DNA of 64,000 bases from NCBI RefSeq assembly GCF_000090795.2, contig NW_003546294.1:84406-148405 (forward strand), read 5' to 3'. Shown here in pieces: positions 35,801 through 45,814 of this stretch. Below the pieces are notes generated by a model, which was not told where the DNA came from, made no database searches, and saw only the letters and a list, made by a program, of their open reading frames with translations. A program made the translations under genes and the position numbers. How positions within the stretch are numbered: position 1 is the stretch's first letter; each line of letters starts with the position of its first letter. The stretch is from Amphimedon queenslandica. Taxonomy: Eukaryota; Porifera; Demospongiae; Haplosclerida; Niphatidae.

Positions 35801-36312
35801 ATATGAACGCTCAAAGAACCTTTGCATAAGTTCTGCCATTTTTCTTTGACGAAATATGATTTTTGGTCACCAAAAATCATATTTCGTCATCAATTTTACG
35901 AAAAGTGCGCAGATATCCGTACACGGCGACAGTATCCCTTTAAGTAATTAATTACACAGTACAAGTTCTTTCACTGATTACTCTAATATGTCCCTCAACA
36001 GGTAAAGACCTCGATTATCTTACGAAAGCCGCACCTGTCCCGCCCCCTCTCATTAAAAAGGTTATTCAATATGTTCCTGTCTTGGATTACTCTCGTATGT
36101 CATCCTCGCCCTCTCCCCTACCAAACCACGCCCCTTCAACCCCGCCCCCTCTTCTAACGAGCCCCATTGCATCAGAAGGTACGGATGAGTGTCCGTTATC
36201 CAACTCCCAGTGGATGGCCACTACTCACGTGAAGCATTTAGATCAACCCCCTACTGCTTCATCTTCCGGTATCATATTGAAGTTATCAAAGCCGAAACAA
36301 GCAGCTGTTTAA
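27851..36312 (+). CDS. KANSL1: KANSL1 (NSL complex scaffold, PEHE domain)
   Basis: KANSL1 scaffolds the NSL complex and its PEHE domain recruits the acetyltransferase MOF/KAT8. Seven exons: 27851-28779, 31121-31716, 32158-32346, 32452-32523, 33032-33417, 34671-34908 and 36002-36312. They sum to 2,721 bp (906 residues) with consistent phases. Exon 1 is Ser/Asn-rich and ends with a segment like the human coiled-coil entry. Exon 2 has [20 protein letters not shown], matching the human WDR5-binding-side helix. Exon 5 holds the PEHE core [20 protein letters not shown] and [16 protein letters not shown] (human [20 protein letters not shown]). Exon 6 continues with [19 protein letters not shown] and [10 protein letters not shown], as in human. 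A basic stretch PKKRKV in exon 3 could be a nuclear localisation signal. Intron 1 is 2.3 kb. Confidence 0.93.
28780..31120 (+). other. KANSL1 intron 1, long and without recognised genes
   Basis: A 2,341-bp intron. It contains a (CA)16 run at 29443-29474 and scattered TACATG repeats. I see no coding exon, no inverted-repeat element and no tandem satellite, which is unusual for the larger introns of this window. Regulatory content is possible but unsupported. Confidence 0.55.
29443..29474. repeat. (CA)16 dinucleotide repeat
   Basis: A pure CA run in KANSL1 intron 1. Confidence 0.95.
32828..32957. repeat. (CT)n pyrimidine tract in KANSL1 intron 4
   Basis: CT, CCCT and T-rich units run for about 130 bp upstream of exon 33032. 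The plus-strand open frame across it is low-complexity and not a gene. Confidence 0.9.
33492..33589. mobile_element. Short TACCGTA-ended MITE, KANSL1 intron 5
   Basis: Left end TACCGTACGTTGTTCACC, then AGGGCTGTAAATTTCGTGA. The right half is the inverted copy (CAATTTACAGCCCT, then GCGCCCTACGGCA). The inner arm is shared with the elements at 34998-35184 and 62638-62830. It is 98 bp and non-coding. Confidence 0.65.
33600..34510 (-). repeat. Tandem repeat family A array, antisense, KANSL1 intron 5
   Basis: About five units in reverse orientation. The marker ATTATAAAAATGGAGAATTC recurs near 33900, 34088 and 34272, with a shortened unit near 34405. Each has AATCCAATTTTGATC and TTTGGCC. The core CCCTGTACTATAGTACAGG is at 34141-34159. 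Confidence 0.88.
34998..35184. mobile_element. 187-bp TACCGTG-ended MITE, KANSL1 intron 6
   Basis: The left arm TACCGTGTAGCGTAAAATTA, then AGGGCTGTAAATTTCACGA, pairs with the right arm TCACGAAATTTACAGCCCTT, then ATTTTGCGCTATGTGGTA. It has no coding capacity. Confidence 0.8.
35432..35943. mobile_element. 504-bp TTAA-flanked inverted-repeat element, KANSL1 intron 6
   Basis: TTAA at 35432-35435 and 35940-35943 flanks ends AGGGATACTGGCGCAGTTTA and its inverse TACACGGCGACAGTATCCCT. A TTAA target duplication is typical of piggyBac-type elements, but no transposase is present. A perfect hairpin near 35850-35891 has GACGAAATATGATTTTTGGT arms. The interior contains minus-strand open frames, including a 25-codon stretch from an ATG at 35839 ([19 protein letters not shown]) and a Lys-rich frame at 35490-35765. 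Either could be captured host exon sequence. Family assignment is tentative. Confidence 0.7.
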
Positions 36313-36544
36313 TAGCACATGTAACAAAGAAAACTAGAGGATTCATACAATTCGTGTTTGTTATATCTCTGTACCCTACTGACTCAGCTATTGTATAATC
36401 GTAGAAGAGTTAACACTGCATTTGTAACACTATTGCAGTGTTATTGGACTATTGTAACACTGCATTTCATTACCTTTTCATTGTGGACTGGAATCTTTTT
36501 GATTGGCATAGAACACACTCTCTCCTATACACTATACAGCATTG

Positions 36545-36585
<41 letters not shown>

Positions 36586-36962
36586 ATTATTATTATTATT
36601 ATTGTGACCCAATATTGTGACCTGTTAAGTTGTTGAATATCATTGTCCTTTTGTTTGATGATTCAACTTGCTACGTAGCCCCCTTCTTTCTTTTCTTTCT
36701 ATAATATTTCTCTTTCCCCATTTATCATTGTTTAATCTCTATTATATATATATATATATATAATCTGTATCAATCTTTCTCTCTCTCTCTCTCTCCTTTC
36801 TACTACACGTCTCTTCACAAAAAAATTGTAAATAGAATGTCAGTTAAAAAATAGAGTTTTTAAATAAAAAAAAGTCATACAAAATAATGCAAAAATAATA
36901 TTTCAATTTTTTTGCTGCTATGATAATACTCATAAATGTGCAGCTATATATTAATTCAGTTC
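36313..36962. other. Convergent 3' region KANSL1 / FHA-ankyrin-RING
   Basis: 650 bp between facing stop codons. It holds an ATT run (36547-36603), a TA run (36746-36763), a CT run (36776-36796) and AATAAA at 36863-36868, a plausible KANSL1 polyadenylation signal. No gene is supported. Confidence 0.6.
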
Positions 36963-37900
36963 TTATCTGAAGATTGGGACTACCTCCCTGATGGGCTGTC
37001 TATCCAAGGCACACTGTGTGATCTGTGTCACACACTCTTTGCAAAATGTCTACAAAATACAAACTAAATATTACTCTAAACCATACATGTTCACACACAC
37101 ACACACACGCAATCATTATCTCATGCATTATATAAGTTACATTTTATTGGCAATATGTAATATATGTAATTGCTGGCAGTCAACACAACATTCCATGGGC
37201 TGTAGAAATTTTGAGGTGATTCTGATCATTTACATGTAGTTAGAGTGCTTATTAAGGCTAGCTTTCTCTCAAATAAAATCCATTAAGTAAATGATTACAA
37301 GTTTACATAAATGTAGAAGATCCATCTAAACCTTGCGTACAATTAAAGATGCTTGTAATAACAAAGATTTACTGTAGTAGATGCTGTTGACTCATACCTG
37401 ATGCCCACAAGGGAGTATGATGGTGTTGATTGGATTATCCATACAAATCAGACAGTACTGTCCATTGGAGCTGCTCCTGTCCTGAGAGGAGGGAGGGGGA
37501 GAGAGGAGAGATGGAGCTTTCCTCGCCTCGACTAAGACCTTCCTCATCTGATTAGTAGTAGCCACTTCAAACGGAACCTAGACGTGAAATAAATTCATTA
37601 TATGCAAATTTATATGTACAATACATGTCATCTACACATACCCAGCCAATTCACATTAAAAAATCTATTATTAGTTATCTCACAATACATATATCTCGTA
37701 TCCTATATCTTATATTGCATATATGTATTTATGCATATAATTACTACGTTATATTACAACTACTGTACATTAATTCTGATACCTTTCCTTCGGAATCTTT
37801 GATATCCAGTTTAGCTCCATTCTCTATTAATATCTTAGCAATATCAATGTGATTCATGCAACTAGCAATATGTAATGGGGACTGAGAGAACATACCACCC

Positions 37901-37947
<47 letters not shown>

Positions 37948-40900
37948 GTCATATCATAATATGTACCTTTTTGTTGACGTCAGCTCCAAGGTTTATCAAT
38001 AGCTTAACAGTGTCACTGTTTCCATTATCAGAGGACTGGTGGAGTGCTGTGTAGCCATTGTGATAGAATTCTGTGTCTACTGATATGCTTTCATCATTGA
38101 TTAGCTCAGTGATGGCAGCAGTGTCATCCTCCATTGCTGCTACTAATAATCTGTTACTACCAATAGCAAGTAACCTGTAAGTGTAATACATTGATTGAAT
38201 AAAGCAAATACATGCATTATTAAGTAGTTTAATAGATTAAGTACTATTGATAAATTAAGTATTATTAATAGAGTAATAGATACATGTACTACTTTTTATA
38301 GATTTTTAGGCTGCTACATATAGTTCTATTAATAGATTTTTAGGAGTACTATATTAGTAGGTTTGGCAAAAGGCAGTTTATTTACTGCCATATAGAATAA
38401 CTGGATAATTAATGCATGCTGAGAAATAATATCAGTGTTCCTAGATAAGCTATTAGTATTGTTATTGTTACTATCGTGTTGTGATAAGTACTTCATTAAT
38501 GGATTACTTGCGTATCTCTGGGTCATTAGTACAATCAAAAGGCAGTTCACCAGCATGATTAGTATTCCCTTTGTCAGCTCCAATTGATAGCAGATACTTG
38601 ACAGTGTCTGCACTATTAATGGCTGCAGCTTCATGCAGTGGAGTGCTCAATGTATCAGTACTCTGTAATAATGGATATTGTTGAATTACATGATGAATAA
38701 ATAAAGATGAAAGTTTATTTAATACAAAGGTGCAGTGTTTCCTTACTTTAGCGTTAATGTCAGCTCCATACTCCATTAGGAGCTTCAGTAGAGGCACATT
38801 GCCATTACTGGCAGCTGCTAGAACTGGTATTTGACTTGTCGATCCGTTCAAACATACCTGAATAATGCACAAGGACATCAGTGTGTATCAGAAAATGTAC
38901 TAAAAATTAGGGGTGATTTCAGAGCCAATATTGGCTCGTTTCTAAAAATGCCCATAACTCAAAAATTTTTGGAAAAAAAACATACTATAGTTTTGCTTTT
39001 TCTGAAAATTTACTGCTTTCAATAATATTGATAACTAAAAAATTTAGACTGAAGCGAAGGTGGGAAAAACCATGGGCTAAAATCTCTCCATTATGCTCAG
39101 TCTACTGAAAACCTATTTTGTATTTTATTCTCCTACCTTAGCCCCGTGATCAAGCAATGCCTTGGCAAATCCATAAAGGCCATCATCACAGACTTGAGCT
39201 AGGACAGGAACATCATCTAACAAGACATCAGGAGACACAACACCAGACTGCAGCAACGAACTAAAAAAGAACAATAATAATAATAATTTGTTTTTCCAAA
39301 TATTAAGTAGACAGTATCTTATTTACATGAACTCGTCAAGGTTTTTGTCATTCAGAGCAGCTAACAGTTTCTCGGTGGGAGTGGTCAACAGCGACAAAAC
39401 CGTCTGAAGCTTATTGAGTTTAGTGGCCTGCCATTCTAATAGCGTCTCCACAGAACATGATGGAGCACTCTCCTAAAATAAAATAAAATAAAAATAAGAA
39501 TTACACACTGTATGTAAGCTTTATCTCACCTGTCTTAGCATGTTCACTGAGCGTCGTGGAAACAAACTAGCCTCAACCACAGACTAATAATTAAAAAAAG
39601 AAAATATAATAAAACAAAAAGAAAGACAAAAGAGAGAGAGGGAAAGAGAAGGAGAGAGAGGTAGAAGGATGGATACTTCTGATCTATTTCTTTGTTTAAG
39701 ACGTGTCATACATTCCTCAGTTTCTTCAATGACTTTAAGGACCCTCTCTCTAACAGTGATGGCATCATTATCCGCTTCCTAAAATAAAAACAAAAAAACA
39801 TAATAAAATAATAATAATCAAATAAACATTTTACCTCACAGTTAGCACCCACTGACAATAAAAACTGAACAATATTGATATGACCTACAATAAAAATAAA
39901 TTATTATTACTAATTTAATAAATCACATACTCATGTGATTATCAAATTTAAAAATAATTTGTATGTCGTAGTAATTCAAACGGACAGCCAGCGATTTCAA
40001 TAGTAATACAACTATCAATACTTTCACATTAAATGTAACAAGTGAGCTAGCTCTACCCTAGTTAAAATTCGCATGAAATAGCACACCAAACCATCATGCT
40101 ATATAAGGAACAGGAGATTCTTCAATACCTATCAAGAAAGGAAGGAACACTTTGAGGCAATGATAATAATAATGAAGACCATGATTTCACTGCTCTATTT
40201 GATTGCTAGCATAACCTATGTACTAGGGTGAGTTGAATCTAGTGACAAGGTTCACTATGCTGTAAAATCTAAACTAATTCATAATTCTGTATTTGTAGTT
40301 CATTCCCTAGCTTGCCTTGATGTCTGCATTTACACACACACACACACACACCATACGGGGCAACTCTATTGCAGGCAAAATTTGTGCTTTAATCCACTGA
40401 TATTACCATACATATTACATATTACTGTATCAGCAAAATAGTTCAAAAGAAAATGTTAAAATTAGTCATAAATTGCTTTCAGTAGAGTTGTTAGTGTCTA
40501 TATATTTTTCTGCTATTTCTAGAGAATGGCCTCTCTCTCTTGATATGGGCTGCTCTCAATTCGTTACTCAAGTAGTTTGCTCTTTCCAGTTTAAAAACCT
40601 CGCTATGGAGGACTTCTATCTCCTCAAGCGTAACACCCCACTTGAGGGACTCCTCTCTCCTTTCATTGCAGTCAAATTCAATGACGATGCCCTCGCATAT
40701 GAAGGACGCTACGTGTATCAAGGCCCTCCTACAAAAGATGATTTTATACTCATTAGGGCAGGAGAAAGCATTGAAAAAATCATACAAGTCAATGATGCTT
40801 TTTTCTTCTCTTTTGATGGCAGCTACAGCATAGAATATACCGGCAACTTGCATTACCTGTCCAAATATAGCTTTGAGGCTGGTATTAGCAAGATACGCAA

Positions 40901-43900
40901 CATGGAGCTTAAGGAGATAAGCTTTAGTAAATCCATTTCCCTTGAGTTGGAAAGAGTCAGCTCATTTTCTGCTCCAAATCAATTCAGAGAGGAAATAGAG
41001 GTCAAAGAGGAAGACATTGTTCACGTGGAATCCTGTTCTAGTGCTGGCTTTATCGGAGGGACGCAAGGAGAGAGGGAGAACACAACAAAAGCCCACAAGG
41101 AGCTCTGCGATGGATCAATCAATGCGTTGGACAGGGTGAGAAGGGATCGACTCTACAGGAAATGGTTTGGGAGATACAGCAGGAGGAGAGCTTATAGAGT
41201 AAAAGAGGTCTACTGGGCAATTGAGAACGGACTGTACTATTATAATGCCACTTATTTCATACGCCCATTTGACTGCCAACCTAACTGGTATGGATACACC
41301 TACTACGGTTCTGACATAGTCTACCTCTGTGACCTATTCTTTGAAGATCCTGTGTACTGTCGTAGAGATGGGGGTAGCATGGAGGCAACACTGATCCACG
41401 AGTGGTCACACGCTTTTGGGTACACAGAGGACTATGCATCCGGCGAGAGGGATGTGAAGAGGCTGGCTAGGAAGTATCCATGGAAAGCTGTCAATAATGG
41501 GGAGTCATACGAGTTTTACTACTGTCGCGCAAAGGAATATAAAGATATTAATTAGAGGCTGCAAATTATTAACTGGACTGTAAACTAAGTTACAAATATA
41601 GTTATAATAAGTTTAATACTACTACTACTACTAATAATAATAATAATACTAACAATTTCGGTTCTTATTATTATTATTATGATAAAATCATTAAAATGTC
41701 TTACCAGCTATAGCTGCATAGAAGAGTGGTGTCCAGCCGTCACTGCCACCGTGAATACCAATGGATGCACCATAAGACACTAACAACTGAACCAGCTCCC
41801 TATCAGGCAGAGTCTGTTAATGAGCATAAGAATCCCATTCACTTACATTGATCCTATTATGCATGCTAAATGCAGTGGGGCATGATTCTGATCATTTCTT
41901 AGATTTATAATATCCTCCCCCTCATCCTCTTTCTCTTCTTTGTCATGAAGCTCTTCTAATAATTTACTAACTCGATCAGCATCTCCACTTTGTACAGCAA
42001 TGCATAGAGACATTGGCTTCTGCAAAAATATGATATACATGTACACATAAAATAATGACATTAACTCATGCTAGAGTATTCTCTTATTACTAACAGAGTG
42101 TAGGAGATGACAGGCTTCTCCCTGGCAAAGATTGAGAGCTGTATATCCTCCTATGTCTCTCACAAACTCTTGAGCACCTGAACTCAGTAACAGCTGGACT
42201 ATAGGTGCATGTCCGTTGCTACTAGCATAATGTAGAGCAGTACGCTGCCTTGTACCACCTCTCATGTTAACATCAACCTAATCACATGATATAGTCATAA
42301 TATACACATCATACAATAATGATATTTTAGTGAGGAGAGTAATATTTGGCAAATTTGTCTGTGGAAAGTAATTAGCAAATTTTGTATTGGCAACTTTGTA
42401 CAACATATCATTGGTATGCTCAGACTGAAACAAGATTGTGGGTTTTATATATTGGCAATATCTTCACAAAACCATCAATAGCAAGTTTTATTGAGGATAA
42501 TAATTTTCGCAATTACTTGGCTGTATCCAGAAGTTCACGAAATTGAATTGCCACTATTGTGTCATTTTGTACCATATTAAATTGATTTTCAAGGAATTTA
42601 ATATTGCAAATTTTCAAAAATCTGCAAAATTTGTTATCCTCAAATAAAACCCCTATACGACAGTAGCAGTATCAATTCCTCGCCAATAATTAAGGTATCT
42701 TGCATAGTACTTACCCCATTCATTATTAGCAGCTCAACTATTTCAGGGTATCCTTTAGCTGATGAAAGGTGCAGAGCATTTTTATGTCTCAGTCCCAGTA
42801 CATTAGGGCTGGTGGGCGTGGTTGAAAGTAGGCGTGTCACTTCTGGCATATCGCCAGCATCAGCAGCTGCACACAGCAATATAGAGTTTAATATCAGTTT
42901 CCTGTAAGGGATAAAAACAACATTCACTTGTAGAGCAAAAAGTTGTTTAAGCTGATTCTGTTATCTCAATAATGCAAGAATTGTTTATCAATCTGTTCGA
43001 TTGTGTCGGTGGTCTGTCACTTATATTATAAAGTTCTGCTTTAACATTAAGACCATAAGCAATATACACTACATTCAGCTCACAACTTCAAAATTGTAAT
43101 CCAAATTAACTTAAACACTTAAAGGCTGTTTCAGCATGTTCAACTAGGACCTCTAGTGCTACTGAATTATCCTCTTGTTATTTTTAATCCTTTATTTGTG
43201 TCACTGAGAAGTTTTTATTATTATTATCATATTTTATTATTACTCTATAGGTGACATACAGAGTGGAGTCATTACCTCACAGTGTAGCTGGTCGTAAGGG
43301 CCAGTGGTGGCAAATGCTCGTTATTCCTCATCTCCATATCCCCACCATACTGTAACAATAGTGACATTATCTTGTCATTGTTACGCAAAGCAGCATAATG
43401 GACTGCTGTGTATCCTAGCTCACCACCAGGTTTATTAACCTACAGTAACAAATGAAAATCACTTGTACATGATAAATGTACTATTAAGTAATAACACTGT
43501 AATACTCCATAGGAAATGGATGAATACTGGACTACATGTATACTCATATATAAATGATGTACACTATTACAGTGCTTTAATTTCATTTTGCTGATTCACA
43601 ATTGAAATTGCTGCACATGCTCATAATTATGCATTACAGTTTATATAAGTACACAAAATGTTAGCCACAGTCATGCAACCCACGATAGCTTTTACAAATA
43701 ACACTGCATATAGAGGTAGAGCCTAACTTTGGGCTGTTGTATAGTAATCTTTTGATAAAACAATTTTTGGATGGGTTATATAACCCTGCTTGTGAATTAA
43801 TGTTAATGACAATTATTTAATCTCAAAAATTGCAGTACATGTACATTGTACATGTGTAATATGCATCTGTCCACAAAAAGTACCCAGATAAAAACTTTTT

Positions 43901-45604
43901 AATTGCAAAACCGTTAGAGTTGAACATATTTAGCTTACATTGGCTCCTCTTGACAGTAAGTATCTGGTCATATCCTCATCATCGTTATCAATAGCAATGT
44001 GAAGCATTAAACAAGGTCTGTGGTGACCCACTGATACAGGGACTGACTGACGGGCCAATAAGGCTCCGCCCAGTTGAAAGGGTTTCTGAGATGACGCTGA
44101 GAATAAATTATTGTATTTCTCGTCTTCCTCATACGAAGGAGCCTTGTATTCTGTGTTGATGTCGAACGACGTCAGAGGGGTCACAGGGTTAAATATTGTA
44201 AAAGATACATCAATTGGAGTTGTATCCTCAGCTCCTATTCATAATAGAATATAAATACAATGTATCTGTATAACAGCAATTCAATGAATATGCAGGTAAC
44301 AATAATTATTATACTAGACTAATGTAAGACATTTAAAAGGTGAGCTAAGCATTGATCACTGATTATGATTGCACTAGATGCAGCTAGCATACAAAGCAAA
44401 GCATAATAAGAATAATGTAATACTAATACTAATGTAATACTAATGTAATGTAATACTAATGTAATACTAATACTAATGTAATACTAACCAGTTATGGTAA
44501 GTGAGGGTATTGTATTAGTAGGAGGCTCCATTGCGTCTATCATTTGTTTGAGTCCCATCACATCCCTCAGTTCTGTTAAATTGAATAGTTTAGCAGTTAG
44601 TTCAATGTCCTTTGGTAGGGCAGTAACCTCCCATACAATGATACCAGTGGTGAAACAAATACCAGAGTGTAGCAATACTCCCTCCTCAATGGTAGTCGTG
44701 TGATTGGTCACGTGATCAATAGAAAGACCAGATTTATTAGTTAAATCTTTTAAAATAAATTTTCCATTTGAGTCAGGAGGTGCTGATTTCAGTGTAAAGT
44801 GTTCTCTCTCCATTTGAGACTCGGCAGGTAAAGAAACACGAGAGGAGGAGGGAGAGGGAGAGGTGCCAATTACAACACCCTCTGGACCAATGTGATAAAC
44901 ACGTCCTATCAACCGACGTACAACAAATGGAGTAGGCATGTCCTCATCTTTAGAGATAGCATTAATGATTTTAAGGGAAACAAATTCACCCAAAGGAACA
45001 GACAGAGAATCTGTTAATAGAAAGAAGTACTAGTACTACTAATAGAAACAAGTACTATTAATAGAACAGGTACTATTAATAGAACAGGTACTATTAATAG
45101 AACAAGTACTATTAATAAAAGCAAGTACTATTAATAGTTAGGAAGACAGTGTTTATTTTTGCGATATTTTTGAGGTAAAAATAAACAATAATGCTGCCAT
45201 AGTTGACAGAGTACCATGATGATGATAGTTGGACTCATTCTGAATTAATAATTATATTAAAGTACCGTCATTCCTCTCATGTTCCTCATCAATTGAGTCA
45301 ATGCTTCTTGTAGAGAGGAGAACATTTGCATGAGTCCGTCCCATTCTCCTCCTCCTAGTCCTTCCCTGCATTACAGGAGACACTGCTCCACTCACTGTAC
45401 TTACATGCTGTGAACGTGATGCTGTACTCTATATAGTAATTAAAATGACCGTATAATATTAATTTATTTATTATCAGTATACACCTGAAATTCTCTTTCT
45501 CTGTTTTGAATGTATCCTTCCAGAGATGCTATCCTCTGCTGGGCTATGCTCAACTGTGATTTTAGAGCGTTTTGTCCCAGACTTTGAGTTCTCCTGCCTA
45601 ACAT
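36963..45604 (-). CDS. Coiled-coil / FHA-like / ankyrin-repeat / RING protein (candidate E3 ligase)
   Basis: About 20 minus-strand exons: 45488-45604, 45268-45425, 44490-45010, 43939-44235, 43274-43440, 42711-42901, 42080-42280, 41846-42019, 41705-41815, 39836-39884, 39675-39779, 39530-39582, 39326-39474, 39138-39261, 38747-38858, 38513-38664, 37966-38174, 37782-37901, 37399-37578 and 36963-37050. Edges are approximate. The ATG at 45604 starts a heptad-like helix (LKSQLSIAQQRIASLEGYI). Exon 3 resembles an FHA domain (VVIGTS, REHFTL, LKDLTNKSGLSIDH). Ankyrin repeats fill the middle. The C-terminus is a RING: YCLICMDNPINTIILPCGHQ continuing TFCKECVTQITQCALDRQPI. The last zinc ligand is Asp where most RINGs have Cys, as in RBX1. 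A ubiquitin ligase role is inferred. I do not know a named orthologue. Confidence 0.82.
37908..37946. repeat. (AAT)n microsatellite
   Basis: A pure trinucleotide run in the short intron between ankyrin exons 37782-37901 and 37966-38174. Confidence 0.95.
38880..39115 (-). repeat. Tandem repeat family B fragment, antisense
   Basis: About one unit in reverse: GTATCAGAAAATGTA, GGGGTGATTTCAGAGCCAAT, CCATAACTCAAAAATTTT and AACCATGGGCTA. It matches the arrays at 54195-54835 and 58735-59400 in reverse complement. Confidence 0.75.
40100..40107 (+). promoter_or_regulatory. TATA box of nested M35-type protease gene
   Basis: TATATAAG lies 52 bp upstream of the ATG at 40160, inside an intron of the opposite-strand host gene. 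This supports an independent promoter for the nested gene. Confidence 0.6.
40160..41555 (+). CDS. Secreted M35/aspzincin-type metalloendopeptidase nested in an intron
   Basis: Two exons: 40160-40227 and 40523-41555, joined by a canonical intron (GTGAGT ... TTTCTAG), giving 366 residues. Exon 1 encodes a signal peptide (MIIIMKTMISLLYLIASITY, then VLG). The N-terminal half resembles the propeptide-like domain of M35-family lysine-specific proteases (YLLKRNTPLEGLLSPFIAV, YEGRYVYQGPPTKDDFILI). The catalytic domain has HEWSH (His315, Glu316, His319; codons 41397-41411) followed by GYTEDYASG, where Asp326 would be the third zinc ligand of the aspzincin type, and a conserved NNGESYEFYYC. It lies within the 39885-41704 intron of the FHA-ankyrin-RING gene on the other strand and has its own TATA box. 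M35 enzymes are known mainly from fungi and bacteria. Probably active. Confidence 0.88.
42470..42668. mobile_element. Degenerate MITE of the ATA-terminus group
   Basis: TTTTATTGAGGATAATAATT near 42487 pairs with AATTTGTTATCCTCAAATAA, then CCCTATACGACAGTA, at about 42628-42668. The left end is eroded. It lies in an intron of the FHA-ankyrin-RING gene. Confidence 0.45.
44412..44486. repeat. TAATACTAATG short tandem repeat
   Basis: Imperfect units of TAATAC and TAATG next to the exon at 44490. On the minus strand it is rich in TTAGTATTA and lies just downstream of the donor. Confidence 0.8.
45036..45137. repeat. 18-bp tandem repeat (about 5-6 units)
   Basis: The unit AGTACTATTAATAGAACA repeats with minor changes in the intron between exons 44490-45010 and 45268-45425. 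Confidence 0.85.
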
Positions 45605-45814
45605 GATGAAGCAGATTGCTCCTCTGCAATGAAGACTGGAGTTATATTAGTGATTGCAAGGAAGCTGAATGTGCTGGTAGACTAAATTGAACTTGAGAAA
45701 GAGAAGAAGGGCTAAAACAGCAAACTGCTAATAATAATTGCAAGTGTTGATTTATTAGCCACGCCTTTAGTAGGTTTGGCTTTCTGTATTTTATGGGCGA
45801 GGGGTTAAATAAAG
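45605..45814. promoter_or_regulatory. FHA-ankyrin-RING / SCYL2 bidirectional promoter
   Basis: Only 210 bp separate the two divergent ATGs, so the region must hold both core promoters. No clear TATA box or other motif was recognised. Confidence 0.5.

Noticed and set aside
40491-40853. 120-codon minus frame within the protease gene
   Set aside because: Antisense shadow of the M35-type coding exon.
36963-45604. Splitting the ankyrin protein into two genes around the nested protease
   Set aside because: The donor at 41705 and acceptor at 39884 join in phase and complete one ankyrin repeat (LFYAAIA|GHINIVQFLL), arguing for a single gene.
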